A stretch of DNA of 64,000 bases from an uncultured Collinsella sp. (GCA_959018755.1 CAUEMA010000007.1:38618-102617); one strand, 5' to 3'. Counted from the first letter of the stretch, positions 40,016 to 49,519 are shown. Notes: generated by a model from the letters alone, not told the origin. Numbers and translations are program-made.

Positions 40016-41035
40016 CTATCCCAACTGGAAGAACAAAGCGAGGCCCAGGGCTCCGAAGGCCGCGGCGACAATCCAAAAACGGATGACGACCTTGGTCTCG
40101 GCCCAGCCCTTCTTTTCGAAATGATGGTGAATGGGCGCCATGAGAAAGACGCGCTTGTGCGTAAAGTGGAAATAGACGACCTGAATCATGACCGACAAGG
40201 TCTCGACGATAAACAGGCCGCCGATGATGAGGGAAACGACCTCGGTGTTGGTGATGATGGAGGTGCAGGCAAAAGCAGCGCCCAGCGCCAGCGAGCCGGT
40301 ATCACCCATAAAAATGCTCGCCGGATAGCAGTTGAACCACAAAAAGCCCAAGCAGGCACCAGCGCACGCCATGCAGAAGATGGACAGGTTCACATCGCCG
40401 TGTAAAAACGCCATGGCAGCCATGGCCAGCATAGCGATCATGGAGGTACCGCCGGCAAGGCCGTCCAAGCCATCGGTGAGGTTTACGGCGTTGGAAAGGC
40501 CCGCGATCATCAGCCAGCAAAAGACAAGGTAGAGCCACGGGAAAGAAAGGCCGCAAATGGTGGTCGAGAGCACGCCAAGGTCGATCGTCAGGCCACCGGG
40601 AAAACGAATCTCGGGGGCAACGCCGCACCAGTTGACGGCAAGCACGGTAAAGGTAACGCAGATGATGGTGAGGCCGATCATCTTGGCGTGAGGCGTCAGG
40701 CCGAGCGAGCGGCCGTGCGTGACAGAAGTCAGGTCATCGATGAGACCGAGAACGCCGGTTGCCAGCGTGGCGAGCAGCACAAGCACGAGCTCGGTGGTGA
40801 GCTTGCCCATCAAAAGGCACGTCAGCGAAACAGCGACCAGGATGATGACGCCACCCATGGTGGGCGTGCCCTGCTTAATCAGGTGGCGCTTGGGGCCATC
40901 GGCGCGAACCTGCTGGCCGATACCCTCGACCTTCAGGAGCTTAATCCACCACGGCATAAGCAGCATCGCGATGATAGCGGCGATGCCCAATCCCAAAAAG
41001 GCCTGGTACGTAGGATACGAAGGATTGCCGAACAT
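40016..41035 (-). CDS. mraY: Phospho-MurNAc-pentapeptide translocase MraY
   Basis: A 339-residue protein with ten predicted transmembrane helices. Catalytic motifs: KQGTPTMGGVIILVAVSLTC, VLGLIDDLTSVTHGRSLGLT with the Asp-Asp pair, NAVNLTDGLDGLAGGTSMIA, and VFLMAPIHHHFEKKGWAETK with the HHH motif. Makes lipid I. Confidence 0.98.
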   Translation of the reverse strand: MFGNPSYPTYQAFLGLGIAAIIAMLLMPWWIKLLKVEGIGQQVRADGPKRHLIKQGTPTMGGVIILVAVSLTCLLMGKLTTELVLVLLATLATGVLGLIDDLTSVTHGRSLGLTPHAKMIGLTIICVTFTVLAVNWCGVAPEIRFPGGLTIDLGVLSTTICGLSFPWLYLVFCWLMIAGLSNAVNLTDGLDGLAGGTSMIAMLAMAAMAFLHGDVNLSIFCMACAGACLGFLWFNCYPASIFMGDTGSLALGAAFACTSIITNTEVVSLIIGGLFIVETLSVMIQVVYFHFTHKRVFLMAPIHHHFEKKGWAETKVVIRFWIVAAAFGALGLALFFQLG

Positions 41036-41038
41036 GGT

Positions 41039-42463
41039 CTAGCACACACCTTCCACAAAGCGATCGAGTTCAACGAAGCGGGAGCCCTTGACCAGCACGA
41101 CATCATGCTTCTCAAGTGCGCCGCCCATATGGTCGAGCACCTGCTGATAGTCGGAGAACACCTGGATGCGGTCCTCGTCCATACCCATCATGCGCGCGGC
41201 CTCGGCCATACGCCGGGCAAGCTCACCACCGACACATGCGAGCATATCGAGCTTCTTGGCCGCCGCATAGGCGCCCACCAGCTCATGCATGCGAGGGGCC
41301 TCGTCGCCCATCTCTCCCATCTCTCCCAAAACGGCCATGCGCGAACCCATGCACGAAAGCGAGCACAGCAGGTCGAGGCCCGCCGCCATCGATTCGGCGC
41401 TGGCGTTATATGAGTCGTCGATGACGCGGGCGCCGCTCTTGGCGCGCTTGATCTCCTGACGATGCCCGGTAATCGTGAGACCCCTAAAGGCGGAATCGAT
41501 CTGCTCGGGCGTCACGCCAAGGCGATAGGCAACCGCCGCGGCCTTGACGGCATTGGGAACGGACTGCACGCCGGGAATGGCAAGCAGGGTGTCAATGGTC
41601 TCGCCCGAGCCAAAATCGAGCGTAAAGACCGGGCGCCCCTCGTCGTCAATGCGAATGTCGCGCGCACGGACCTCATCGTCGTCCGAGACGCCCGCAAGCA
41701 TCACGTCGATGCCCGCAGGCCCGGCGAAGGTGTCACGGATGAACGGAGTAAAGTCGTCCTCACCACCCAAAACCAGTAACGGGAGAAGGTCGCCGGCGGC
41801 GCACATGCCGCCAACAATCTCCGACTTGGCACGAGCGATATTCTCACGACTGCCCAGGATACCGATATGGGAGGTACCGATCTTGGTCACGACAGCAAGG
41901 TTAGGATTGGCAGACTGAGACAGGCGTTCAATTTCATGGAAATGGTTCATGCCCATCTCGAGCACCAGAACCTCGGTATCGGCAGGGGCCGCCAGTACCG
42001 TAAGCGGCATACCGATCAGGTTGTTATAGTTGCCCTTGGTGGCCCAAACGCGATAGCGCTTGGCGAGCACCGCGGCGAGAACGTCCTTGGTCGTCGTCTT
42101 GCCGATAGAACCGGTGATGCCAATCACCAGGCAGCCAAGCTCCAAACGATAAGCGTGAGCCAGACGAAGCAAAAACTCCTCGGGGTCATCGGCATGCAGG
42201 ATGGCGCAGCCCTTCTCATGGGCCAGCGAAAGCAGCTCGGCATCGGGCTCGCGTGTCATCACGACGGCGCCGGCACCCGACTCGATGGCACAGGAAGCAA
42301 AGTCGTTGCCGTCGACCTTTTCGCCCGGGAAGGCGACGAATATCGTGCCCTCCTCAACCTGGCGTGAGTCGATAACACAGCCGCGGCATACCCGATCGGC
42401 TTCTCCCGTCACGGTTCGGGCCCCTGTTGCGGCCGCGAGGTTGTTGACGGCGATCTCTATCAT
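41039..42463 (-). CDS. murF: UDP-MurNAc-tripeptide:D-Ala-D-Ala ligase MurF
   Basis: A 474-residue Mur ligase: DSRQVEEGTIFVAFPGEKVD (N-terminal uridine fold), ATP site VIGITGSIGKTTTKDVLAAV, LVLEMGMNHFHEIERLSQSA, and the C-terminal VIDDSYNASAESMAAGLDLL. Completes the pentapeptide. It directly follows ftsI here: the murE usually found between them is absent. Confidence 0.96.
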   Translation of the reverse strand: MIEIAVNNLAAATGARTVTGEADRVCRGCVIDSRQVEEGTIFVAFPGEKVDGNDFASCAIESGAGAVVMTREPDAELLSLAHEKGCAILHADDPEEFLLRLAHAYRLELGCLVIGITGSIGKTTTKDVLAAVLAKRYRVWATKGNYNNLIGMPLTVLAAPADTEVLVLEMGMNHFHEIERLSQSANPNLAVVTKIGTSHIGILGSRENIARAKSEIVGGMCAAGDLLPLLVLGGEDDFTPFIRDTFAGPAGIDVMLAGVSDDDEVRARDIRIDDEGRPVFTLDFGSGETIDTLLAIPGVQSVPNAVKAAAVAYRLGVTPEQIDSAFRGLTITGHRQEIKRAKSGARVIDDSYNASAESMAAGLDLLCSLSCMGSRMAVLGEMGEMGDEAPRMHELVGAYAAAKKLDMLACVGGELARRMAEAARMMGMDEDRIQVFSDYQQVLDHMGGALEKHDVVLVKGSRFVELDRFVEGVC

Positions 42464-42586
42464 TGCAGCTCCCCTGTAAACCTAATAATGCTATCGGCGT
42501 ATTGTATCCCAGCGCAACCTATGCGTGGTGCAGGGCGTGTGAACACCCCAGATTAACCGACTGGCCATTCCGTAGATTGTAACCCC

Positions 42587-44452
42587 CTACTTGGTGCGCG
42601 GGATACCCAGCACGTCAAGCGCGTTGGCCATAATGGACTGGAACGGCACCGCGGCGGCATGCGAGCTAGCTGGGGTTCCGTCGAGGGTGATGTAGCACAG
42701 AACCTTGGGCGACTGCGCCGGGGCAAATCCCATAAAGGACGACATGTAATTATCTTTGAGGTAGCCACCGTTCTCATCGGCGCGCTCGGCCGTACCGGTC
42801 TTGCCCGCCACGTCGTAACCGTCCACCGCACCGCCATCGCCCGTTCCCTCGGCAACGACTGTCTGCATACACGATGTCACCTGCGAGGCGGCCTCCTCGG
42901 AAATCGCGCGATCGCCCTCGCCCCAATCCTTTTCATCGCCCTTGCTGGACTTATAGAAGTGCGGCGTCATCATCACGCCGCCGTTGGCAATACCGCCCAC
43001 GGCACGCGCGACCTCAATCGGCGACACGGACAGCGCCTGGCCAAAGCTCATCGCACCCAAGGTGGCACCATCATACTGATCACGTTTCTTGACAATACCC
43101 AAACTCTCGCCCGGAAAATCGACACCCGAGCTGTGTCCAATGCCCCATTTGTCCACGTAGGACGCAAAATCATCGGCACCAATCTTGCGCCCCACCAGAA
43201 CAAAACCGACATTGGACGAACGACGCATCATCTCGCGTACGTCCATTGTCATGGCGTAATCACGTTTGTCGGCATCGGAAACGGTATCGCCGCCCACCTT
43301 GATGCTCGCCGGAACCTCAAACGATGTGCTCGTGCGTACAACACCCAAATCAAATCCGGCGCCCGCCACCAACGTCTTAAAGACCGAACCGGGCTCGTAG
43401 GCATCCGTCACCAGACGAAGGTTCATATCCTCGGTCTTGGCGTTTTCCAAATCGGTCTGGTCATAGGTCGGATACGAGCAAGCGGCCAGGATCTCTCCAG
43501 TCGTCGGGTCGGTCACCAGGGCCGAACCGTTTTTTGCCTTCGTCTTCTCAACCGCTTCGGCCAAGGCATCTTCCGCCGCGCGCTGAATGTTGACGTCGAT
43601 CGTCGTCACAATGTCCACGCCATCGACCGCGGCAACCTTTTTATAGGCACCGCCCGCGATATAGCCGCCATCTCTTGCGCGCTCGCGCACAAGAGAGCCG
43701 TTCGTTCCAGTCAGAAGCTCATTGTATTGTTTTTCGAATCCCGTCAGGCCAACGTTGTCCACATTCACGATGCCCAGCACCTGAGAAGCCAGGTTTCCAT
43801 ATGGGTAAACCCGCTTCATGGCCTGCTCAAAGAGCACGCCGGGTAGATTCTTCTTTTCCAGGGCGGCTGCGTCATCCTCGTCGACCTGGCGCTTGATATA
43901 CACCCAGGAGCCATCAGACAGCACCAGCTTGCGGCAGGTCTTTTTATCGATACCGGTGGCCTTGACCAGCGCCGAGACTGTCTTGTCGACGTCCTCGACA
44001 AGCTGAGGGTTCACAGCGACATTGCGGCATTCGACCGACGACGTCAGCACGTTGCCGTTGCGGTCGTAGATAGTGCCGCGTTTGGCATAGAGCGTCTGTG
44101 AGAGCAGGCGACGCGCGTCCGCACGCTCGCGCAGCTTGTCAGCATTCACGATCTGGTATTCGGCAAGACGGAAGACGCCCGCGGCAAGGCCAACCCCAAT
44201 ACAGCCCATAACGACATCGCGGCGAGGCAGCGGCGTTCCCGTAACCCATTCAGACGACGCCCCCTTGCGCGCACCCGTATTGCGCACCCGAGGTCCGCCC
44301 GAGCCACGAAGACGCGACGCAGGGTCGTTGCCATGGGACGGCCCCGCGTTGTAAGATGGCCGACCCGTTCCTTGATAACCAGAACGTCCCCGCGAGGAGG
44401 GACGTCCAGACCCGTGGCTCCCGTCGGAACCGCGGCGATAGTCATTTGTCAT
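42587..44452 (-). CDS. ftsI: Penicillin-binding protein 2 / FtsI (class B PBP)
   Basis: A 621-residue transpeptidase. A basic Gly/Ser-rich cytoplasmic tail (~75 residues) and one membrane helix precede the dimerisation domain (RGTIYDRNGNVLTSSVECRN). The transpeptidase domain has SxxK in TDAYEPGSVFKTLVAGAGFD, SxN in MMRRSSNVGFVLVGRKIG and KTGT in YDVAGKTGTAERADENGGYL. No PASTA repeats, so FtsI-like rather than SpoVD-like. Cross-links septal wall with FtsW. Confidence 0.96.
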   Translation of the reverse strand: MTNDYRRGSDGSHGSGRPSSRGRSGYQGTGRPSYNAGPSHGNDPASRLRGSGGPRVRNTGARKGASSEWVTGTPLPRRDVVMGCIGVGLAAGVFRLAEYQIVNADKLRERADARRLLSQTLYAKRGTIYDRNGNVLTSSVECRNVAVNPQLVEDVDKTVSALVKATGIDKKTCRKLVLSDGSWVYIKRQVDEDDAAALEKKNLPGVLFEQAMKRVYPYGNLASQVLGIVNVDNVGLTGFEKQYNELLTGTNGSLVRERARDGGYIAGGAYKKVAAVDGVDIVTTIDVNIQRAAEDALAEAVEKTKAKNGSALVTDPTTGEILAACSYPTYDQTDLENAKTEDMNLRLVTDAYEPGSVFKTLVAGAGFDLGVVRTSTSFEVPASIKVGGDTVSDADKRDYAMTMDVREMMRRSSNVGFVLVGRKIGADDFASYVDKWGIGHSSGVDFPGESLGIVKKRDQYDGATLGAMSFGQALSVSPIEVARAVGGIANGGVMMTPHFYKSSKGDEKDWGEGDRAISEEAASQVTSCMQTVVAEGTGDGGAVDGYDVAGKTGTAERADENGGYLKDNYMSSFMGFAPAQSPKVLCYITLDGTPASSHAAAVPFQSIMANALDVLGIPRTK

Positions 44453-44470
44453 ACTCAGCTACCGTCTTAT

Positions 44471-44941
44471 TTACTGAGCGGCCGCAGTCGAGCGAGCGCC
44501 CGCGGCTGCATCCTGCGAAAAGTCAAGCGTAACGCTCTCGCTGGGCTCCACCATGCCATAGGCACCCGCAAGATCGCGAATGCGCGTGTCGGCACCATAG
44601 ACCGAATGCATGACCTCAAGGTCAGAACTCTCGTCGGTCGCCTTCTCGAGCGTGTTGGTAAGCTCTGCGTTGCCGTTGAGCACCTGGGCCGTAACACCGG
44701 CAAGTGCCACGCGTGCGACACCGATCGTCATGAAGATAGCCGCAATGATGCAAACCGTTTTAAGAACGCTCATGAAAACCGGGCTTACCGCCTGGTTTGC
44801 CTGACGGCCCGCGCCCGTGTAGACATCAAAACGCGGTGTGCGCCGCTCACGAGGGGCAGCGGGCGCCTGCGGTGCCTCGCGGTAGGCGGGCATGGCGTTC
44901 ATATCATAGGCGAGTGCTGCGTTTGAGGTGTTATAGCCCAT
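44471..44941 (-). CDS. ftsL: FtsL-like division protein
   Basis: A 156-residue bitopic protein in the standard ftsL position between rsmH and ftsI. A ~55-residue cytoplasmic region precedes one helix (VLKTVCIIAAIFMTIGVARV), then a short coiled coil (LNGNAELTNTLEKATDESSD) and the FtsL-like IRDLAGAYGMVEPSESV ending. FtsL scaffolds FtsQ/B and activates FtsWI. Sequence identity in this family is very low, so the call leans on position and layout. Confidence 0.75.
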   Translation of the reverse strand: MGYNTSNAALAYDMNAMPAYREAPQAPAAPRERRTPRFDVYTGAGRQANQAVSPVFMSVLKTVCIIAAIFMTIGVARVALAGVTAQVLNGNAELTNTLEKATDESSDLEVMHSVYGADTRIRDLAGAYGMVEPSESVTLDFSQDAAAGARSTAAAQ

Positions 44942-45031
44942 GATATGCCGCCTCCCATCCCGAGTACGTTGGTAGTGTGTTTAAGCTTCGTTTATGGTGC
45001 GAGCGGGAGGTCCAATTTCGCGCGGTCGCGC

Positions 45032-45997
45032 CTACAGGCGCTGCGCCACGCGGATTTTGGCTGATCTCGCCCGAGGGTTGCGCGCAACCTCATCGGGTTG
45101 GGCAACCAAGGGTTTGCGGGTGATGACCTTGAGTATCGGCACGTTGCCGCACACGCACACCGGAATCTCCGGCGGGCACGTGCACCCCTGGCTCATCTCC
45201 TTAAAGTGGTTCTTTACGATACGGTCCTCGAGCGAGTGATACGAGATGACGCAAATACGCCCGCCCGGGTTGAGCCACCTGGTGGCGGCGTCAAGCCCTC
45301 TCTCGAGCACATCGAGCTCGTGGTTGACCTCGATGCGAATGGCCTGGAAACTTTTCTTGGCAGGGTGCCCACCATGCCGACGAGCGGCAGCAGGTATTCC
45401 CGCCTTGATGATCTCGACAAACTGACCGGTGGTTTCGATCGGTTCTTGCTCGCGACGGCGCACGATTTCGCGTGCAATCTGCGAGGCAAACTTCTCTTCG
45501 CCATAGACGCGTAGAATCCGGGCGAGGTCGTGTTCGTTATAGGTATTGATGACCTCAGCTGCGTTTAAGGTGTTATTACCCGGATCCATCCGCATGTCCA
45601 ATGGGGCATCCTCGTTATACGAAAAGCCCCTGCCAGGGATATCGAGTTGCGGTGACGAAACGCCCAAGTCAAACAGAAAGCCATCGACCCCAGGCACCTC
45701 GGCCGAGCAAAGCAGCTCGTCCAAGTTGCCGAAGTTGCCCTTCAGCAGCTGGTGCGGGACGCCGGGAACCTCGCGGTCCAGACGGGCGCCAGCGGCCTCG
45801 AGGGCCATGTCATCCTGATCGACGCCGAGCAAAAGGCCCGTCTCCCCCACCTGCGCGGCCATCTTTACCGAATGGCCGGCACCGCCAAGGGTGCAATCGC
45901 AGACAACGGAGCCGCTCTTTAGCTGCAGCGACTCAAGCACTTCGCCGAGCATGACAGGTTCATGCCGATATTCTTGTGTCAAGATCCCACGCTCCAT
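45032..45997 (-). CDS. rsmH: 16S rRNA m4C1402 methyltransferase RsmH
   Basis: A 321-residue SAM enzyme: YRHEPVMLGEVLESLQLKSG, the SAM motif VVCDCTLGGAGHSVKMAAQV, DGFLFDLGVSSPQLDIPGRG, and VISYHSLEDRIVKNHFKEMS near the end. Modifies the ribosomal P site. Second gene of the dcw cluster, 20 bases after mraZ. Confidence 0.97.
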   Translation of the reverse strand: MERGILTQEYRHEPVMLGEVLESLQLKSGSVVCDCTLGGAGHSVKMAAQVGETGLLLGVDQDDMALEAAGARLDREVPGVPHQLLKGNFGNLDELLCSAEVPGVDGFLFDLGVSSPQLDIPGRGFSYNEDAPLDMRMDPGNNTLNAAEVINTYNEHDLARILRVYGEEKFASQIAREIVRRREQEPIETTGQFVEIIKAGIPAAARRHGGHPAKKSFQAIRIEVNHELDVLERGLDAATRWLNPGGRICVISYHSLEDRIVKNHFKEMSQGCTCPPEIPVCVCGNVPILKVITRKPLVAQPDEVARNPRARSAKIRVAQRL

Positions 45998-46017
45998 CCG
46001 TTACTCGTGCCTTGCCC

Positions 46018-46452
46018 TTACGAGAAGAAGAGGTCAAGCAGGGCCTCGTCGTCATCGTCCTCATCGGCCGCGGCGCGGTCCCAAACCTCAAGGTGGTCGT
46101 AGTTGCCCACAACCGTCACCTCGCGGTCGAGGTTCGCCTGCTTGCGGAGAGACTCAGAAAGACCGATACGACCGGCGCTGTCCACATCCATCGACGTGGT
46201 ACGCTTGTTGATCGCCCTCATGAGCTTCTGGTCGTTGATGTCACGCGGGTTAAAACCCTCGTGGCCCTCGCGACCCGCGAAGAGTCCTTCGACCCACTTA
46301 TCGAAGGCCTCGGCAGAGAACACGTACAGAGCATCGACATCCAGGGCTTTGAACACGCGAACGTGCTCTCCAAGTTCCTCGCGAAGGGGTGCAGGCAGGG
46401 ACAGACGACCTTTTGCATCGAGATTGCGCTCGTATGCACCAGTCATTCCCAT
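46018..46452 (-). CDS. mraZ: Transcriptional regulator MraZ
   Basis: A 144-residue protein with two AbrB-like SpoVT repeats: TGAYERNLDAKGRLSLPAPL in the first and SMDVDSAGRIGLSESLRKQA in the second, each with the DxxGR motif. It forms a ring, binds G-rich direct repeats before its own gene and represses the cluster. First gene of the dcw operon. The acidic tail (ADEDDDDEALLDLF) is somewhat longer than in E. coli. Confidence 0.96.
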   Translation of the reverse strand: MGMTGAYERNLDAKGRLSLPAPLREELGEHVRVFKALDVDALYVFSAEAFDKWVEGLFAGREGHEGFNPRDINDQKLMRAINKRTTSMDVDSAGRIGLSESLRKQANLDREVTVVGNYDHLEVWDRAAADEDDDDEALLDLFFS

Positions 46453-46520
46453 GTGCGCCCTCCCCTCGGTTACTCAGATGGCACGTACGCGGGGAACCAC
46501 CCCGCCTGTCGACGTCATTA

Positions 46521-46592
46521 ATAATATGGGGAACCGCCCCATTTTTCAACACCTTTCCCCACCCCTTCCCCCACCCTACCCCACCACTCCAC
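46521..46592 (-). promoter_or_regulatory. mraZ promoter with MraZ-box-like GTGGGG repeats
   Basis: On the minus strand TTGAAA (46549-46544), a 17-base spacer and TATTAT (46526-46521) form a strong sigma-70 promoter 69 bases before mraZ. Directly upstream are four GTGGGG/GTGGAG direct repeats (complements starting at 46557, 46569, 46579, 46587), spaced 8-12 bases, as in known MraZ operators. The spacer itself contains the palindrome GGGGAACCGCCCC-like block. Confidence 0.8.
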
Positions 46593-46632
46593 CCCCTAAC
46601 TATTGGGCGCCACCCCCGAGCATATGTTCGAA

Positions 46633-46690
46633 AACACAATATGTTGTGTTTAACACAAAGGCGGGATGCCACCTGTAGCACCCCGCCTTT
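46633..46690. terminator. Hairpin with adjacent AACACAA/TTGTGTT inverted repeats
   Basis: AAAGGCGGG (46657-46665) pairs with CCCGCCTTT (46682-46690), a possible two-way terminator between xerD and mraZ. Just beside it AACACAA (46633), TTGTGTT (46644) and AACACAA (46652) make two overlapping palindromes, a possible regulator site. The remainder of 46593-46913 holds AACCTTCAAGTTGA (46698) and the folded element at 46819-46880. Confidence 0.65.
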
Positions 46691-46818
46691 CAACCTCAAC
46701 CTTCAAGTTGACCTTGAGGCGAATTTTAGACCTCTTTACACGCCGTTCACATCGCCCCCAAACTCCCCCACGCGCGCCATGTGCACCCCACCGTGCCATT
46801 GGCCGATGGCGCAAAATG

Positions 46819-46880
46819 GGACGGACCCCCGACTGCCAAAACGTGCGCAACAGCACGTTCCAGCAATCGAGAGTCCGTCC
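46819..46880 (-). ncRNA. Folded element downstream of xerD (candidate structured RNA)
   Basis: Three nested helices on one axis: GGACGGAC/GTCCGTCC (46819-46826, 46873-46880), a middle CGA-TGC/GCA-TCG helix, and AACGTGC/GCACGTT (46840-46846, 46853-46859). On the minus strand CATTTTGC follows. It starts 34 bases beyond the xerD stop. It could be an elaborate terminator or a small RNA. Confidence 0.5.
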
Positions 46881-46913
46881 TCGGATAGCATGTAATTGCA
46901 GGTCGGCAGCGTA

Positions 46914-47855
46914 TTAGCGATGCGCCAGCGGGTGGGCCGCCAGGTAAACCTCGGCCAGCTGCGTACGATCGACATGCGTGTAGACCTGCGTGGTCGATAT
47001 ATCGGCGTGCCCCAAGATCTCCTGCAGCACGCGAAGGTCCGCACCGCCCGCAAGCATGTGAGTGGCAAAGGAGTGGCGCAACGTGTGCGGATGGAGGCCC
47101 ACCAACCCCACCTGGCGCCCATAGCGCTCGCATATGACGTGAACACCCTGACGCGACAGGCGCCCGCCGTTCTTGTTTAAAAAGACCGCCGGCGTCCCCG
47201 CCCCGCGGGCGTGAGCCGCCAGAGGCTGACGCCCATCACATATATAGTGCGTCAGGGCACGCGCCGCACTTCCCACCAACGGGGCCAGACGCTCCTTGGA
47301 GCCCTTGCCGCGAACCAGCACAAAGCCGTCATCGACATGGATATCACTCACATCAAGCCCCACCAGCTCGCTCACACGAAGACCGCACCCATACAGCACT
47401 TCCAAGATGGCGTGATCGCGCAGGCCCATCTCGCTATCCGGAAAATCCTGGTCGAGCAATGCCGAAACATCCTCCACCGAAAGGCACTCCGGCAGGCGCT
47501 CGGCCTTTTTTGGCAAACGCAATGCCGCCGTGGGATTTTGGGCCACAGCCCCATCGCGCACCAAAAAGGCATGCAAGCCTTTGACGGCCGCGAGTGCGCG
47601 CTCCACCGAAGCGTCGGAATAGCCCCCGTCGCGCCGATCGGCGACAAAGTCCTCGATGACCCGCCGGCTCACATCCTCAAAGGATGCAATGCCCGTCCGC
47701 TCCAGATAGGCACAGTAAGTCGTCAGGTCTCGGCGATAGGCGGCAATCGTGTTGCGCGCCAAGCCCCGCTCGACTGCAAGGTAATCAAGAAACTCCCCCG
47801 CCGCCACAGCGAGCGACGAAGGAGCCTCTTCGATATGTTCCCTGTTCGATGGCAA
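46914..47855 (-). CDS. xerD: Chromosome-dimer tyrosine recombinase XerD
   Basis: A 313-residue recombinase: N-terminal EFLDYLAVERGLARNTIAAY, box I LYGCGLRVSELVGLDVSDI, Lys in VRGKGSKERLAPLV, box II HTLRHSFATHMLAGGADLRV, LGHADISTTQVYTHVDRTQL with the Tyr. The length and the QVYTHV ending are those of XerC/D. It starts two bases after the pyrG stop. Resolves chromosome dimers at dif. Confidence 0.93.
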   Translation of the reverse strand: MPSNREHIEEAPSSLAVAAGEFLDYLAVERGLARNTIAAYRRDLTTYCAYLERTGIASFEDVSRRVIEDFVADRRDGGYSDASVERALAAVKGLHAFLVRDGAVAQNPTAALRLPKKAERLPECLSVEDVSALLDQDFPDSEMGLRDHAILEVLYGCGLRVSELVGLDVSDIHVDDGFVLVRGKGSKERLAPLVGSAARALTHYICDGRQPLAAHARGAGTPAVFLNKNGGRLSRQGVHVICERYGRQVGLVGLHPHTLRHSFATHMLAGGADLRVLQEILGHADISTTQVYTHVDRTQLAEVYLAAHPLAHR

Positions 47856-47857
47856 CC

Positions 47858-49519
47858 TTAGTCCGTCGCAAGATTCATGGGCGTCACCTGTAGGCGATCG
47901 ACACCCTCATGCCGACCAATCGAGGCGCGCACGAACTCACGGAACAGCGGCTGAGGATTGGTGGGGCGGCTCTTGAACTCGGGGTGAGCCTGAGTGGCCA
48001 CGTACCACGGGTGCACGTCGCGCGGCAGCTCGACCATCTCGACCAGACGCTCGTCGGGTGAAAGGCCCGAGATGACAAGACCGGCGTCCTCAAGCTGATC
48101 GCGGAAGGCATTGTTGAACTCAAAACGGTGACGGTGACGCTCGTAGACAAGTTCCTCGCCATACGCCTCACGCGCGAGAGTACCGGCAGCGAGCTTGCAC
48201 GGATAGGCACCCAGGCGCATGGTGCCGCCCTTCTCGGTCACGTCCTCCTGCGAGCTCATCAGGTCGATTACGCTAAACGGACCGTCCGGGTCAAACTCGG
48301 AGGAGCTGGCGCCGGCAAGACTGACGACGTTGCGGGCAAACTCGCACACGGCAACCTGCATACCCAGGCAAATGCCCAGATACGGAATCTTGTGCTCGCG
48401 AGCAAACTCTGCCGCGAGGATCTTGCCCTCCAGGGCGCGCTTGCCAAAGCCGCCGGGAACCAGGATGCCCGATGCGTCGCCCAGAACCTCATTGACGTTT
48501 TCGGCATCGAGGCTCTCACCATCGACCAGCTGCACATCTACGTGACGATCGTAGAAAACGCCCGCGTGATGCAGGGCCTCGATAACCGACAAATATGCAT
48601 CGGGAAGCTGGGTGTACTTTCCCACGACGGCAACCTTAACCTTATCGGCGTGATGGTTGGCATGGTTTTGCTTGCGCAGGAACTCATTCCATTCGCTCAT
48701 ATCGCGCTCACGCGGATCGAGGCCAAGTCGCTCGCAAATGCGCAGGTCAAAGTCCTGCTCGGCGAGCAGCTGCGGCACGTCGTAAATGCTCGCGCAGTCC
48801 TCGTTGGTAAAGACACAGTCGGTGTCGACGTCACAGAAGCTTGCGATCTTGCCGCGAATGGCGTCGTCAATATGGTGATCGGAGCGCAGCACAATAATGT
48901 CGGGCTGGATACCAAAGCTGCGCAGCTCCTTGACGGAGTGCTGTGTGGGCTTGGTCTTAACCTCGTGTGCAGCGGCGATATAGGGAACGAGCGACACGTG
49001 GATGTAGCAGACGTTCTCGGGACCGGCCTCCTTGCGGTACTGGCGGATAGCCTCCACAAACGGCTGCGACTCGATGTCGCCGATCGTGCCGCCCAGCTCG
49101 GTAATGACAACGTCGGAGCCGGTCTGCTCCTCGATGCGGCGGAATTTGTCCTTGATGGCATTGGTAACGTGCGGAATCACCTGGACGGTGCCGCCCAAAA
49201 AGTCACCGCGGCGCTCGCGGGCAATCAGGCTCTTGTAAATAGCGCCCGTCGTAAAGTTAGAATCGCGGGTCAGGTTCTCGTCAATAAAGCGCTCGTAGTG
49301 GCCCAGGTCCAGATCGGACTCGTAGCCGTCCTCGGTCACAAAGACCTCACCGTGCTGGAACGGGCTCATGGTACCGGGGTCGACGTTCAGATACGGGTCG
49401 GCCTTCTGCATCGTTACCTTGTAGCCGCGTGACTTGAGTAGACGGCCCAATGAGGCCGCGGTAATACCCTTGCCTAGGGACGAAACCACGCCACCGGTTA
49501 CGAACACATGCTTGGTCAT
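47858..49519 (-). CDS. pyrG: CTP synthase
   Basis: A 553-residue enzyme. The synthetase domain begins KHVFVTGGVVSSLGKGITAA and has TMQKADPYLNVDPGTMSPFQ; the glutaminase domain has VPGGFGKRALEGKILAAEFA, the nucleophile in YLGICLGMQVAVCEFARNVV, and HPEFKSRPTNP with the catalytic His/Glu. Makes CTP from UTP and glutamine. Transcribed with xerD. Confidence 0.98.
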   Translation of the reverse strand: MTKHVFVTGGVVSSLGKGITAASLGRLLKSRGYKVTMQKADPYLNVDPGTMSPFQHGEVFVTEDGYESDLDLGHYERFIDENLTRDSNFTTGAIYKSLIARERRGDFLGGTVQVIPHVTNAIKDKFRRIEEQTGSDVVITELGGTIGDIESQPFVEAIRQYRKEAGPENVCYIHVSLVPYIAAAHEVKTKPTQHSVKELRSFGIQPDIIVLRSDHHIDDAIRGKIASFCDVDTDCVFTNEDCASIYDVPQLLAEQDFDLRICERLGLDPRERDMSEWNEFLRKQNHANHHADKVKVAVVGKYTQLPDAYLSVIEALHHAGVFYDRHVDVQLVDGESLDAENVNEVLGDASGILVPGGFGKRALEGKILAAEFAREHKIPYLGICLGMQVAVCEFARNVVSLAGASSSEFDPDGPFSVIDLMSSQEDVTEKGGTMRLGAYPCKLAAGTLAREAYGEELVYERHRHRFEFNNAFRDQLEDAGLVISGLSPDERLVEMVELPRDVHPWYVATQAHPEFKSRPTNPQPLFREFVRASIGRHEGVDRLQVTPMNLATD

